Of a stretch of DNA of 39,333 nucleotides, positions 32,658 through 39,333 are shown piece after piece. Each line of letters starts with the position of its first letter. Positions within the stretch are counted from its first letter, which is position 1. A model generated the notes under the pieces. The model had not been told where the DNA came from, did no database searches, and was given only the letters and a program-made list of their open reading frames with translations. Source of the stretch: Rhodospirillales bacterium (lineage in GTDB: Bacteria > Pseudomonadota > Alphaproteobacteria > Acetobacterales > Acetobacteraceae). The translations under genes and the position numbers were made by a program. Location: NCBI GenBank assembly GCA_025359905.1, contig JANYDF010000154.1, positions 1 through 39,333 on the forward strand, written 5' to 3'.

Positions 32658-32976
32658 CGGCTGATCGCCTCGAGTCAAAGTCCGAATGCTTTAACGTAGT
32701 TGGCGAGCCGGCAGGCACGCGGCAAGGGTTCCAGCAACCATCTCTGTTTCGGCTGAACAGCGCGGCACCTGAATCAATCCAAGTCCGGAACTGCGGCGGC
32801 TTGGCCGGTGCCGGCCAGGTTGACCGAAAGCGTCGAACGGAAACTCACGGTTCGGCTGGGATGGCGGCGGGCCTGGGCCCCGCATCTGCCGTCCAGGCTG
32901 CCGCGCCGGAATGACGTCCGCCCCAGCCCAGGCCAATCGCCCGCGCGCCGGTTAATTCGCCCGTGGAGCATGTTTA
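32658..32976. other. Intergenic stretch with no supported gene
   Basis: About 320 bases follow the last repeat. Short open frames on both strands show no recognisable family and no convincing ribosome sites. By its position this looks like further degraded sequence ahead of the small lipoprotein gene. Confidence 0.5.
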
Positions 32977-33105
32977 TTGAAGCGGGTCTTATTTGCCGTT
33001 CTGTGCATTGCGGTCGCTGCGTGCGCGCAGCGGCCGCAGGGCGCGAGTGTTGCCGATCCGTTTGCGGAGGGCGGGCCGCTCTGGAGCAACGGCAACGGCA
33101 GTTGA
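32977..33105 (+). CDS. Probable small lipoprotein (42 aa, TTG start)
   Basis: A TTG at 32977 is placed 8 bases after GTGGAG and opens a 42-codon frame: MKRVLFAVLCIAVAACAQRP then GASVADPFAEGG and a short Ser/Asn/Gly end. It has a basic n-region, a hydrophobic core and a lipobox-like VAAC (lipid Cys at residue 16), with a 26-residue mature part. This is the layout of tiny envelope lipoproteins; no named family is recognised. Too short to be sure; an overlapping ATG frame at 32970 has no such features. Confidence 0.5.
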   Translation: MKRVLFAVLCIAVAACAQRPQGASVADPFAEGGPLWSNGNGS

Positions 33106-33135
33106 CCGGAAGGCACCGCTCCAAAGTCATGGTTC

Positions 33136-33178
33136 CCAAAGGCGACCGCCTTTGGCGGGGTCCGGGGCAGCGCCCCGG
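33136..33178. repeat. Tandem hairpins upstream of a conserved hypothetical gene
   Basis: CCAAAGGCG-AC-CGCCTTTGG (9-bp stem, 33136-33155) is followed at once by CCGGGGC-AGC-GCCCCGG (7-bp stem, 33162-33178). Similar paired hairpins ('cctttgg...ggtccggggc..gccccgg') are dispersed in Acetobacteraceae genomes as I recall. They may end transcription of the small lipoprotein gene. Confidence 0.65.
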
Positions 33179-33234
33179 CCTTGCCGCCTCGCCATGATTG
33201 CCCGGCCATCCCGGTTTGTGTTACTAAAACAAAC

Positions 33235-33897
33235 ATGGATACCGCCATCATCGCTAACCAATTCACCGCGCTGGCCACACTGCTGTGCGGCCTGATCGCG
33301 CGGCACGGCCATTTGCGGCGGCTGGCGGCGCCCCTCGTCGTGCACATCTGGTCCCGGGTGCGCGGCATCGAGGGTCAGGTTGCCGGATTGCTGGCGAGAC
33401 TGCGCGATGGCCAGTTGCGCCGCTACTCCGCCCGCCGCAAACCGCGCGCACCCGCCGCGCCGCGCCGCCGCCCCGCCCCGGGCGGGTTGCCGCGCAAGCC
33501 GGCATGGCTCATCACCCTGCTGCCGGAAACCGCCGCGTGCGGCGCGCAATTGCAAATCCTGCTGGCCGCACCGGAAATGCCAGACCTGCTACAGGCCGCC
33601 CCGCAACTGCGCCGCAGCCTCCGCCCGCTCTGCCGGATGCTCGGGGTCACGTTGCCGCCGCCGCCACTTTCTCCTGAAACCACGCCACCGCCTGTTCCTG
33701 CTTCGGGCGCAAAGGCCCCGGCCGGTACGCGTCGGAGGCGAGGTTGCGCTGGGAGTGTTCGCAAATCGAAAAATCCTGGCGCGCGATGGCGCAGTTGGTC
33801 TCGATGGTGCGCGCCCGCGCCGCCTCGGCCGACTCCGAGGTGTCAGCGAAATAAAAATGATCAATCAATTCGGTGCTATCCGCCGCAAGCGGGCTGA
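33235..33897 (+). CDS. Conserved hypothetical protein, C-terminus probably abnormal
   Basis: ATG 33235 opens a 220-residue frame. Residues 1-30 are hydrophobic (ANQFTALATLLCGLIARHG), then a basic Pro/Arg-rich linker, then LPRKPAWLITLLPETAACGA followed by LQILLAAPEM and LRRSLRPLCRMLGV near residue 138. I recall this last block as the conserved end of a hypothetical protein found in Acetobacteraceae. From about residue 143 the frame is Pro/Arg-rich and runs 250 bases antisense through the Rieske oxygenase fragment at 33647-33949. The extension is thus probably not native; the authentic stop was likely lost when the fragment became joined to it. Confidence 0.6.
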   Translation: MDTAIIANQFTALATLLCGLIARHGHLRRLAAPLVVHIWSRVRGIEGQVAGLLARLRDGQLRRYSARRKPRAPAAPRRRPAPGGLPRKPAWLITLLPETAACGAQLQILLAAPEMPDLLQAAPQLRRSLRPLCRMLGVTLPPPPLSPETTPPPVPASGAKAPAGTRRRRGCAGSVRKSKNPGARWRSWSRWCAPAPPRPTPRCQRNKNDQSIRCYPPQAG

Positions 33898-33949
33898 TCC
33901 GCATCCACTGCCGCTTGCTGCCGTGGATCGCGGTCGAATCGCGGCTCAA
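33647..33949 (-). pseudogene. C-terminal fragment of a Rieske-type ring-hydroxylating oxygenase alpha subunit
   Basis: The frame gives about 100 residues, of which WMRISPLAADSTELIDHFYF, IETNCAIARQDFSICEHSQR, NLASDAYRPGPLRPKQEQAV and AWFQEKVAAA follow the C-terminal pattern of Rieske non-haem iron oxygenase alpha subunits. Those proteins are about 400 residues; the Rieske cluster domain and iron ligands are absent. Upstream in the same frame the sequence becomes the end of the Hsp70 gene, so the N-terminal three quarters have been deleted. The only start is a TTG overlapping the Hsp70 stop. Function as a protein is unlikely. Confidence 0.65.
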
Positions 33950-35226
33950 GGTTGCCCAGCCTGCGGCGTCTCCGCGCGCCGGTCGCGCCCGATCAACGCC
34001 ATGCCTTCGGCCACCGAGACAAACTCGCCGCCGCCGGTCACCCGCGCCGCACCGAAGCGATCGGTAAAGATGCGCCGCACCGCTGGCACCAACGAGGTGC
34101 CGCCGGTCAGGAACACCCGGTCGACGGCGGTTTCCGGCAACCCGGCCTCGGCCAGCGCCGCGTCCACGGTGGCCGCGATCCGGGCGATGTCCGGGGCAAT
34201 CCAGGCTTCGAAGTCGCTGCGGGCAATGTCCGCCGCGATGGCAAAGTCCGCGTGGCGGAAGCTGAGCGTGGCGGTTTCGGCCGTGGAGAGGGCGGCCTTC
34301 ACGCCGGACACCGCGCGATACAATTCGTAGCCCAACTCGTCGCGGATCAGTTGCAGCAGGGCGGCCAGCCGGTCCGGATGGGCGGCGGTGTGCATCACCT
34401 GTTCGATATCGCGCAGCATCTTCGGGGTGCGCATCAGGCTCAGCCGGTGCCAGCGGGCGAAGCTGGAATAATAGTCGGGCGGCACCGGCAATTCGGTGCC
34501 CATCACCTTGTAACTGGTGCCCTTGCCAAGCCTTGGTGAGACCACGCGGTCCATGATGCGGTAGTCGAAACTGTCACCGGCGATGCCGATGCCGGAATAG
34601 CCCAGCGGCTGCACCGGCTGGTTGCTGCACGGCGCAAAGCGCATCACCGAGAAATCGCTGGTGCCGCCGCCGAAATCGCCGATCAGCACCACGGCGGGGG
34701 CGGTTAGGTTGCGGGCAAACCGGTAGCCCGCCGCTTCCGGCTCAAGGGCGGTCTGAATGCCGGGCCACCCGGCGGCGGCAAACGCGGCGCGCAGCCGGGT
34801 TTCGCCCAGCGCATCGTCGGCCGTCTCGCCGGCAAAGCGCACCGGGCGGCCGGCCACCAGAACGTCGCCCGGTTGCGGCTTGGGCAGGATCGCGCGCAGG
34901 AACAGCGCGATCAGGTCCTCGAGCCCAAAATGCCGCCCGAACACCCGCGTGCCGGAAAAGCTGCGCTGCGCCAGATAGGATTTCAGCGACATCATCAACC
35001 GGCTATCGAGCGGATCGTCCAGATACGCCGCAATCGCCGCTGGACCGGCGGCGTGGCGCAGCGCCAACAGGTTGCCGTGCCCCTCGTTCCAGAAGCACAG
35101 CACCGAGCGGATCACCTCCTGCTCGGCGCTGCCCAGCGCATGGCGCAGCGCCGCCACCGTGCCGTCCGGCTGCAAGCAGGTCACCACGCTGTTGGTGGTG
35201 CCGAAATCGACCCCGTAAACCGTCAA
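33946..35226 (-). CDS. Hsp70-family protein, YegD-like
   Basis: The 426-residue product has the actin/Hsp70 ATPase core: phosphate-1 loop GVDFGTTNSVV (5-15), phosphate-2 VVLIGDFGGGTSDFSVMRF, and adenosine motif VFLTGGTSLVPAVRRIF with FVSVAEGMAL. It lacks the substrate-binding beta domain and lid of DnaK, as in YegD proteins, whose clients are unknown. The start is a TTG (35226); no ATG lies closer to the ATPase core. Transcription runs away from the Lrp-domain gene, 43 bases upstream on the same strand, so the two may be co-transcribed. Confidence 0.92.
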   Translation of the reverse strand: MTVYGVDFGTTNSVVTCLQPDGTVAALRHALGSAEQEVIRSVLCFWNEGHGNLLALRHAAGPAAIAAYLDDPLDSRLMMSLKSYLAQRSFSGTRVFGRHFGLEDLIALFLRAILPKPQPGDVLVAGRPVRFAGETADDALGETRLRAAFAAAGWPGIQTALEPEAAGYRFARNLTAPAVVLIGDFGGGTSDFSVMRFAPCSNQPVQPLGYSGIGIAGDSFDYRIMDRVVSPRLGKGTSYKVMGTELPVPPDYYSSFARWHRLSLMRTPKMLRDIEQVMHTAAHPDRLAALLQLIRDELGYELYRAVSGVKAALSTAETATLSFRHADFAIAADIARSDFEAWIAPDIARIAATVDAALAEAGLPETAVDRVFLTGGTSLVPAVRRIFTDRFGAARVTGGGEFVSVAEGMALIGRDRRAETPQAGQP

Positions 35227-35269
35227 ACCCGCAATCCGCCCGTTCTAAGCCGCGCCTCGGACCATCCCA

Positions 35270-35524
35270 TCAGGCCCGCGCGCCCATGAAGGCGTTGAAG
35301 GTGATCAGCGTATAAGTGTCTTTCACGCCGGGAATGGTTTGCAGTTTCTCGGTGACGAACAAGCCGGTGTCCTGGCTCGGTTCAAGGTAAAATTTGCCGA
35401 GCAAATCGTATTGCCCCGAAGTCGAATGCAGTTCCGACAGTTCCGGGATGGTGTCGGCTGCTTCTTGCGCCACCCGGTAGGCTTGGCCCATTTCGCATTT
35501 AATCATCACATAGATCGCGCGCAT
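35270..35524 (-). CDS. Stand-alone Lrp/AsnC ligand-binding (RAM) domain protein
   Basis: The 84-residue product is only the effector-binding and oligomerisation domain of Lrp/AsnC regulators: AIYVMIKCEMGQAYRVAQEA, ELHSTSGQYDLLGKFYL, QTIPGVKDTYTLITFNAF. There is no helix-turn-helix. Such proteins (for example SraM-like) bind amino acids and can modulate full-length Lrp partners. GGCGGA precedes the ATG. It diverges from the sugar-type importer operon. Confidence 0.92.
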   Translation of the reverse strand: MRAIYVMIKCEMGQAYRVAQEAADTIPELSELHSTSGQYDLLGKFYLEPSQDTGLFVTEKLQTIPGVKDTYTLITFNAFMGARA

Positions 35525-35737
35525 ATCGTGTCCGCCTCAGTTGCCTGCGGCAGCGCGGCTGCCGCCCGGATGAAACTGATTTTATGGAAGGTCTGATAAA
35601 TCTTCGCTAGACCTGCCCATCCGCCGGGATATGATCGCGGCGGGAGAGGCAGCGGCCGGGCGTCCAAGTCGGCACGCGCATCCGCATAGCCTCGAGTCCA
35701 ACAACCGCGCCCGCACACGGGCGCACGGGAGGATCAC

Positions 35738-36817
35738 TTGAAGCATCTCACTATCGCGGCCGCTGTGGCCGCTGCCCTGGCGTTCGGCACCACCGGCGCG
35801 TTCGCGCAGTCCGGCACCCTCAGCAAAGCGGTCGGCGGCTATTCGTTCGACGACGCCGCCAAGGAATCGCCGGCCACCAAGAATTTCCACGGCCACAAGA
35901 AGCTGACCTTCGCCATCGTGACCCACACCGCCGGCAACGGGTTTTTCGACCCGACCTATGTCGGCGCCAAGGTGGCTGCTGATGCGTTCGGCATCAACCT
36001 GATCATGCTCGGCTCGGAAGCCCCGGTTGACGATATTCCCCGTGAAATCGCCATCCTGAACCAGATCGTCAACGACCCGACCATCGACGGCGTCATCATG
36101 ACCACGCCGCAGTCGGGCGCTTACGACGATCTGGTCAAGAAGCTGGAAGAACACGGCGTTCCCATCGCCACCACCAACAGCTTCGACGGAAACCTGTACG
36201 ACCGCTCGAACATCTCGCACACCGGCCAAGATAGCTCGGCGGCCGCCATCGGTGGCGAAGCGCTGGCCAAGTGCCTGCTCGCCAAGGGCGTGAAGGGCGG
36301 CAGCATCATCTTCCCGTCCACCACCACGCTGGGCAACGAAGAAGTCAACCGCCGCATCACCGCTGCCTTCCAGGCGACCGTCAAGACGCTGAACAAGGCC
36401 GGCGTGCTGAAGAACTTCAAGGTCGATGCCGGGCCGCAAAACATCGGCGTCGATGTCGATAAGGACAACGTCGTCAACTCAGTGGTCAACCTGATCGAGA
36501 GCCGCAAGGACGTGGTTGGCGCCATGGCCGCCAACGGCTTCGTCACCCCGGCGCTTGGCGATGCCATCACCCAGTTGAAGATGCAGGGCAAGATCTGCGC
36601 CTATGGCTTCGACCTCGGGCCGAAGCAGCAGGAGCAGATCAAGACCGGGGCGCTCACCGGGGCACTCGGCCAGCAGCCGTTCCTGCAAGGCTTCTGGCCG
36701 GTGGCGCAGCTGTACCTCCAGATCGACCGCAACATCGCCGCCGCCAACCTCGACACCCGCGCCCAGCTGGTGACCAAGGATAGCCTGGGCAACGTCGGCA
36801 AGCGCTTCGAGAACTAA
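35738..36817 (+). CDS. Sugar-type ABC transporter substrate-binding protein
   Basis: The 359-residue periplasmic receptor is of the ribose/galactose type (periplasmic-binding-protein 4). The signal peptide ends near AFA|Q at residue 24; the mature part has LTFAIVTHTAGNGFFDPTYV, LGSEAPVDDIPREIAILNQI, DGVIMTTPQ, and the second-lobe motif AMAANGFVTPALGDAI. The TTG start at 35738 follows a strong GGAGG 5 bases upstream. The ligand is unknown but a sugar, polyol or similar small molecule is likely. It is followed by a perfect hairpin and then the fused permease. Confidence 0.93.
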   Translation: MKHLTIAAAVAAALAFGTTGAFAQSGTLSKAVGGYSFDDAAKESPATKNFHGHKKLTFAIVTHTAGNGFFDPTYVGAKVAADAFGINLIMLGSEAPVDDIPREIAILNQIVNDPTIDGVIMTTPQSGAYDDLVKKLEEHGVPIATTNSFDGNLYDRSNISHTGQDSSAAAIGGEALAKCLLAKGVKGGSIIFPSTTTLGNEEVNRRITAAFQATVKTLNKAGVLKNFKVDAGPQNIGVDVDKDNVVNSVVNLIESRKDVVGAMAANGFVTPALGDAITQLKMQGKICAYGFDLGPKQQEQIKTGALTGALGQQPFLQGFWPVAQLYLQIDRNIAAANLDTRAQLVTKDSLGNVGKRFEN

Positions 36818-36850
36818 TCCCACGCACTGCGGCGCCTAACCCGTACCTCG

Positions 36851-36873
36851 CCCCCTCCCGCCGTGGGAGGGGG
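36851..36873 (+). repeat. Intercistronic hairpin between binding protein and permease genes (family D)
   Basis: CCCCCTCCC-GCCGT-GGGAGGGGG is a perfect 9-bp stem with a 5-base loop, 34 bases after the binding-protein stop and 36 before the permease start. It is the counterpart of 11343-11365 in the other importer. Confidence 0.8.
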
Positions 36874-36908
36874 ATCGGGGAGGGGGCCACCGCGACGAAG
36901 CCGCAGGG

Positions 36909-39191
36909 ATGCACATGTCCGCCAACACCACGAGCCTGCCAGCCATTCCCCGCCTGCGCCTGCCCATGCAGCTCATCGGCGGCTGGGAATTCGGCATCCT
37001 GCTGTTCATGGCGGTGCTGTACGCCGCCGGTATCTACATTAATCCGGATTTCTTCGGCTCTACCGACGCCCTATCGGCCGTGCTGCGCGACACCGCGCGC
37101 TACGGTGTGATGGCGGTCGGCATGAGCTTCGTCATCGTTAACAAGGAACTCGATCTGTCGGTCGGGTCCACGGTGGGTCTGGTCGCCACCGCGTTTGCGA
37201 CCTTCTACGACCCGCATCATTTCGACTGGTCGGTCGGCTGGTCGGCGTTCGGCGCCGTGATCGCTGGCCTGCTCATGGGGCTGATCAACGGCCTGCTGGT
37301 CACAAGGCTGAATGTGCCCGCGTTCATCGCCACGCTGACCATGCTGTTCATCGGTCGCGGGCTGGTGCTGGGCTTCACCGGTGGCAAGACCATCGCCTTC
37401 GACAGCAAGGCCACCGCCGACCACTGGTTCTTCGGCCTGGGCGAAACCAACAGCCTCGGCTTCAATTCACAAATTCTGATTTTTGCCGTGGTTACCATCT
37501 TCGGCATGTTTTTGCTGTCGAAAACCCGCACCGGCTACGAGACATACGCGGTCGGCGGCAACGCCCAGGCGTCGCAATACGCTGGCATCGCCACCCGCTT
37601 CGTGCGGATGCGCTCGTTCCTGTTCGCGGCCCTGGCGGCCACCATCGCCGGGCTGATGAACGTGGCGCAGGACAAAGGCATGACCTCGCAGGTCGGCCAG
37701 GGGTCCGAACTGATCGTGATCGCGGCGGTGATCGTCGGCGGCGCCTCTATCGCCGGCGGACGTGGCCGGGTGCTCGGCGCCTGCTTGGGGGCGGCGCTTG
37801 TGGTGCTGATCGACAAGGTGCTGCGCGAAGGCGTGCCGATGACGCATACCATCGACGTCGATGGCGTCGAGATGGAAGTGCGCACCATGGCGCAGTTGCC
37901 GGGCGGCGCGGTGCAGGCGTTTCTTGGCATCATCCTGCTTTCCGCAGTGCTGATCGAGCCTTGGGCTATTCGCGGCGGCGGTGCGGCGCGCATCTGGGCG
38001 CGGCTGCGTGGCGGCGAAGCGCCGCCGCCGCCCGATCGTGGCGAAGCGGCCATCGTCGGCGCACAGACGCGCGGCAGTGCGGTGGACGCGCGCAGCATGG
38101 CTGCGACCGGCCTGAAAGCCTTCCTCGGGCGGCGCGACGCGGCGGCAATCATGCTCACCGTAGCGTTGTGGATCGTTGGCATGGCGCTGCGGCCGGATTT
38201 CTGGGGCTCGCTCGACAACACTTTCTCCCTGCTGCTGGCGTTCACCGAAATCGGCTTTGTCGCCACCGGCCTGACGTTCGTGATTGCCAACGGCGATATC
38301 GATTTGTCGGTCGGCTCGGTGCTGGCGTTCTCTGGCGCCACGGCGGCGTTCCTGATGAAGGAACTGGAATTCTCGCCGCTGCTGGCCATCGCCATTGCCA
38401 TGGCGTGCGGCACCGCTTGCGGCGCGGTCAGCGGCTGGCTGACGGTGCGCTTCCGGCTGCCCGCCTTCGTCTCAACGCTCGGAATGTTCTACATCGCCCG
38501 TGGTTTTGGCGCGTGGCTGGTGGCGGGCCGCCAACTCGCCGAGTTCTCCGACGACTTCAATCTGATCGGCCGCAATCTGTATGAGATTCTGAATGCGGTT
38601 GGGGCAGCGCCGGGCCCTGGTCTGTGGCTGCTGGTCGCCAAGGCGGTCAGCGCGCAAACCTTGCTGATGATGCTGTTCGCGCTGATCGCGGGCATTGTAT
38701 TGGCAAAGACGCCAGTCGGGCAAATGATCTACGCGGTCGGCGGCAACGAGCGGGCGGCGCGCTATTCGGGCATCAACACCGGCGCGGTGCGCTTCTGGTC
38801 GCTGGTGTTCAGCGCATTCTGCGCCTCGATGGCCGGCGTGATCTACGTGGCGTATTTCCGCTCGTTCAACCCCTCCGCCGGCATCGGGCGCGAGCTGGAC
38901 GGCATCTCCTCGGTCATTATCGGCGGCGGCTCGGTGTTCGGCGGCTACGGCACCATCCTGGGCGCGCTGGCCGGCGCCGCCGCGATCACGCTGATCCGCT
39001 CGCTGCTGTCGCTGCAGATCCTGCTGCCCGACGGCACCTCGTTCGTGATGCCGCAGCACTGGATGAACGTGCTGATCGGGCTGATCCTGATCGGCGCCGT
39101 CGTGGGCGACATCTGGCTGCGCCAGGAACGCATCCTGTCGCGCCTGTTCAAGCGCCGAACTGGATTACGCCGAACCGGAGACGCCGCATGA
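36909..39191 (+). CDS. Double-length sugar-type ABC transporter permease (two fused permease domains)
   Basis: The 760-residue protein contains two RbsC-like permease domains in series, each with its own copy of the family motifs: ELDLSVGS at 80-87 and DIDLSVGS at 463-470; YAVGGN at 213-218 and 608-613; [17 protein letters not shown] at 275-291 and [17 protein letters not shown] at 670-686. A polar linker of about 50 residues ([20 protein letters not shown] and onward to about 405) joins them. Usual permeases of this family are 310-350 residues and work as dimers, so this is a covalent pseudo-heterodimer. ATG 36909 or 36915 could be the start. Its stop overlaps the ATPase gene (ATGA). Confidence 0.93.
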   Translation: MHMSANTTSLPAIPRLRLPMQLIGGWEFGILLFMAVLYAAGIYINPDFFGSTDALSAVLRDTARYGVMAVGMSFVIVNKELDLSVGSTVGLVATAFATFYDPHHFDWSVGWSAFGAVIAGLLMGLINGLLVTRLNVPAFIATLTMLFIGRGLVLGFTGGKTIAFDSKATADHWFFGLGETNSLGFNSQILIFAVVTIFGMFLLSKTRTGYETYAVGGNAQASQYAGIATRFVRMRSFLFAALAATIAGLMNVAQDKGMTSQVGQGSELIVIAAVIVGGASIAGGRGRVLGACLGAALVVLIDKVLREGVPMTHTIDVDGVEMEVRTMAQLPGGAVQAFLGIILLSAVLIEPWAIRGGGAARIWARLRGGEAPPPPDRGEAAIVGAQTRGSAVDARSMAATGLKAFLGRRDAAAIMLTVALWIVGMALRPDFWGSLDNTFSLLLAFTEIGFVATGLTFVIANGDIDLSVGSVLAFSGATAAFLMKELEFSPLLAIAIAMACGTACGAVSGWLTVRFRLPAFVSTLGMFYIARGFGAWLVAGRQLAEFSDDFNLIGRNLYEILNAVGAAPGPGLWLLVAKAVSAQTLLMMLFALIAGIVLAKTPVGQMIYAVGGNERAARYSGINTGAVRFWSLVFSAFCASMAGVIYVAYFRSFNPSAGIGRELDGISSVIIGGGSVFGGYGTILGALAGAAAITLIRSLLSLQILLPDGTSFVMPQHWMNVLIGLILIGAVVGDIWLRQERILSRLFKRRTGLRRTGDAA

Positions 39192-39333
39192 CCCCCGTGC
39201 CGATCATCGAGATGCGGCATATCGACAAGCATTTCGGCGCGGTCCACGCGCTCCGCAATATCGACTTCCATCTGATGCCCGGCGAAATCCTCGGCCTGGT
39301 CGGCGACAACTCGGCCGGCAAGTCCACCTTGAT
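39188..39333 (+). CDS. Sugar-type ABC transporter ATP-binding protein, N-terminal part (cut by window edge)
   Basis: The first 48 residues are visible: [34 protein letters not shown] and a Walker A of GDNSAGKST, the form common to sugar/nucleoside importer ATPases. It starts by ATGA overlap with the fused permease and so completes the binding-protein, permease, ATPase operon. Whether it is a single or a double ATPase cannot be seen. Since the permease is already a dimer, a single-domain ATPase would be expected to dimerise. Confidence 0.93.
   Translation, partial: MTPVPIIEMRHIDKHFGAVHALRNIDFHLMPGEILGLVGDNSAGKSTL

Noticed and set aside
1-39333. CRISPR arrays, tRNA and rRNA genes
   Set aside because: No regularly spaced repeats, no tRNA cloverleaf or T-loop motifs, and no rRNA-like stretches were seen on either strand.

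Overview
The window reads as chromosomal DNA of a high-GC alphaproteobacterium. The best guess is Rhodospirillales/Acetobacteraceae. The grounds are the codon bias, the polyhydroxybutyrate reductase gene, the adjacent metX-metW and chorismate mutase-aminotransferase-prephenate dehydrogenase clusters, and the alphaproteobacterial palindromic intergenic repeats. That placement is inference; there is no rRNA or tRNA gene to confirm it.

Layout. 1-310: the end of an IS5-family element, abutting an intergenic repeat whose inverted copy lies at 32.5 kb. 0.4-6.7 kb: a secreted DUF3617 protein, an M20 dipeptidase with gamma-glutamyltransferase (a plausible glutathione-degradation pair), an orphan outer-membrane efflux lipoprotein and an amidohydrolase. 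6.7-9.6 kb: a compact minus-strand cassette of three genes: a small helical protein, a protein with a C-terminal ADP-ribosyltransferase-like domain, and an overlapping DraG-type ADP-ribosylglycohydrolase with a long N-terminal extension. This looks like a transferase/eraser or toxin/immunity pair and is the most interesting locus here. 9.8-15.1 kb: a complete five-gene peptide/nickel-type ABC importer. 15.3-20.9 kb: an unrecognised secreted protein, a DmpA-type peptidase, a small winged-helix-like protein, a family 9 glycosyltransferase and asparagine synthetase.

20.9-23.5 kb: a tight operon of a metallophosphoesterase, a type 1 copper protein, an ECF sigma factor and an anti-sigma factor. 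23.5-27.4 kb: phaB, a DMT exporter, a glutathione transferase, gloB and a methyltransferase. 27.4-32.1 kb: metX-metW (minus) diverging from chorismate mutase-hisC-prephenate dehydrogenase (plus). 32.15-33.95 kb: a decayed repeat-rich stretch with an AraC-regulator remnant, two direct repeats, hairpins, a probable 42-residue lipoprotein, a conserved hypothetical gene and the stump of a Rieske oxygenase alpha subunit. 33.9-35.5 kb: a YegD-like Hsp70 and a stand-alone Lrp ligand-binding domain. 35.7-39.3 kb: a sugar-type ABC importer whose two permease halves are fused in one 760-residue protein, running off the right edge in its ATPase gene.

Shared architecture: both ABC importers carry a GC-rich hairpin of the same repeat family exactly between the substrate-binding-protein gene and the first permease gene. 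This suggests intercistronic control that favours the binding protein. Most operons use 4-bp ATGA start/stop overlaps, and several genes appear to use TTG or GTG starts.
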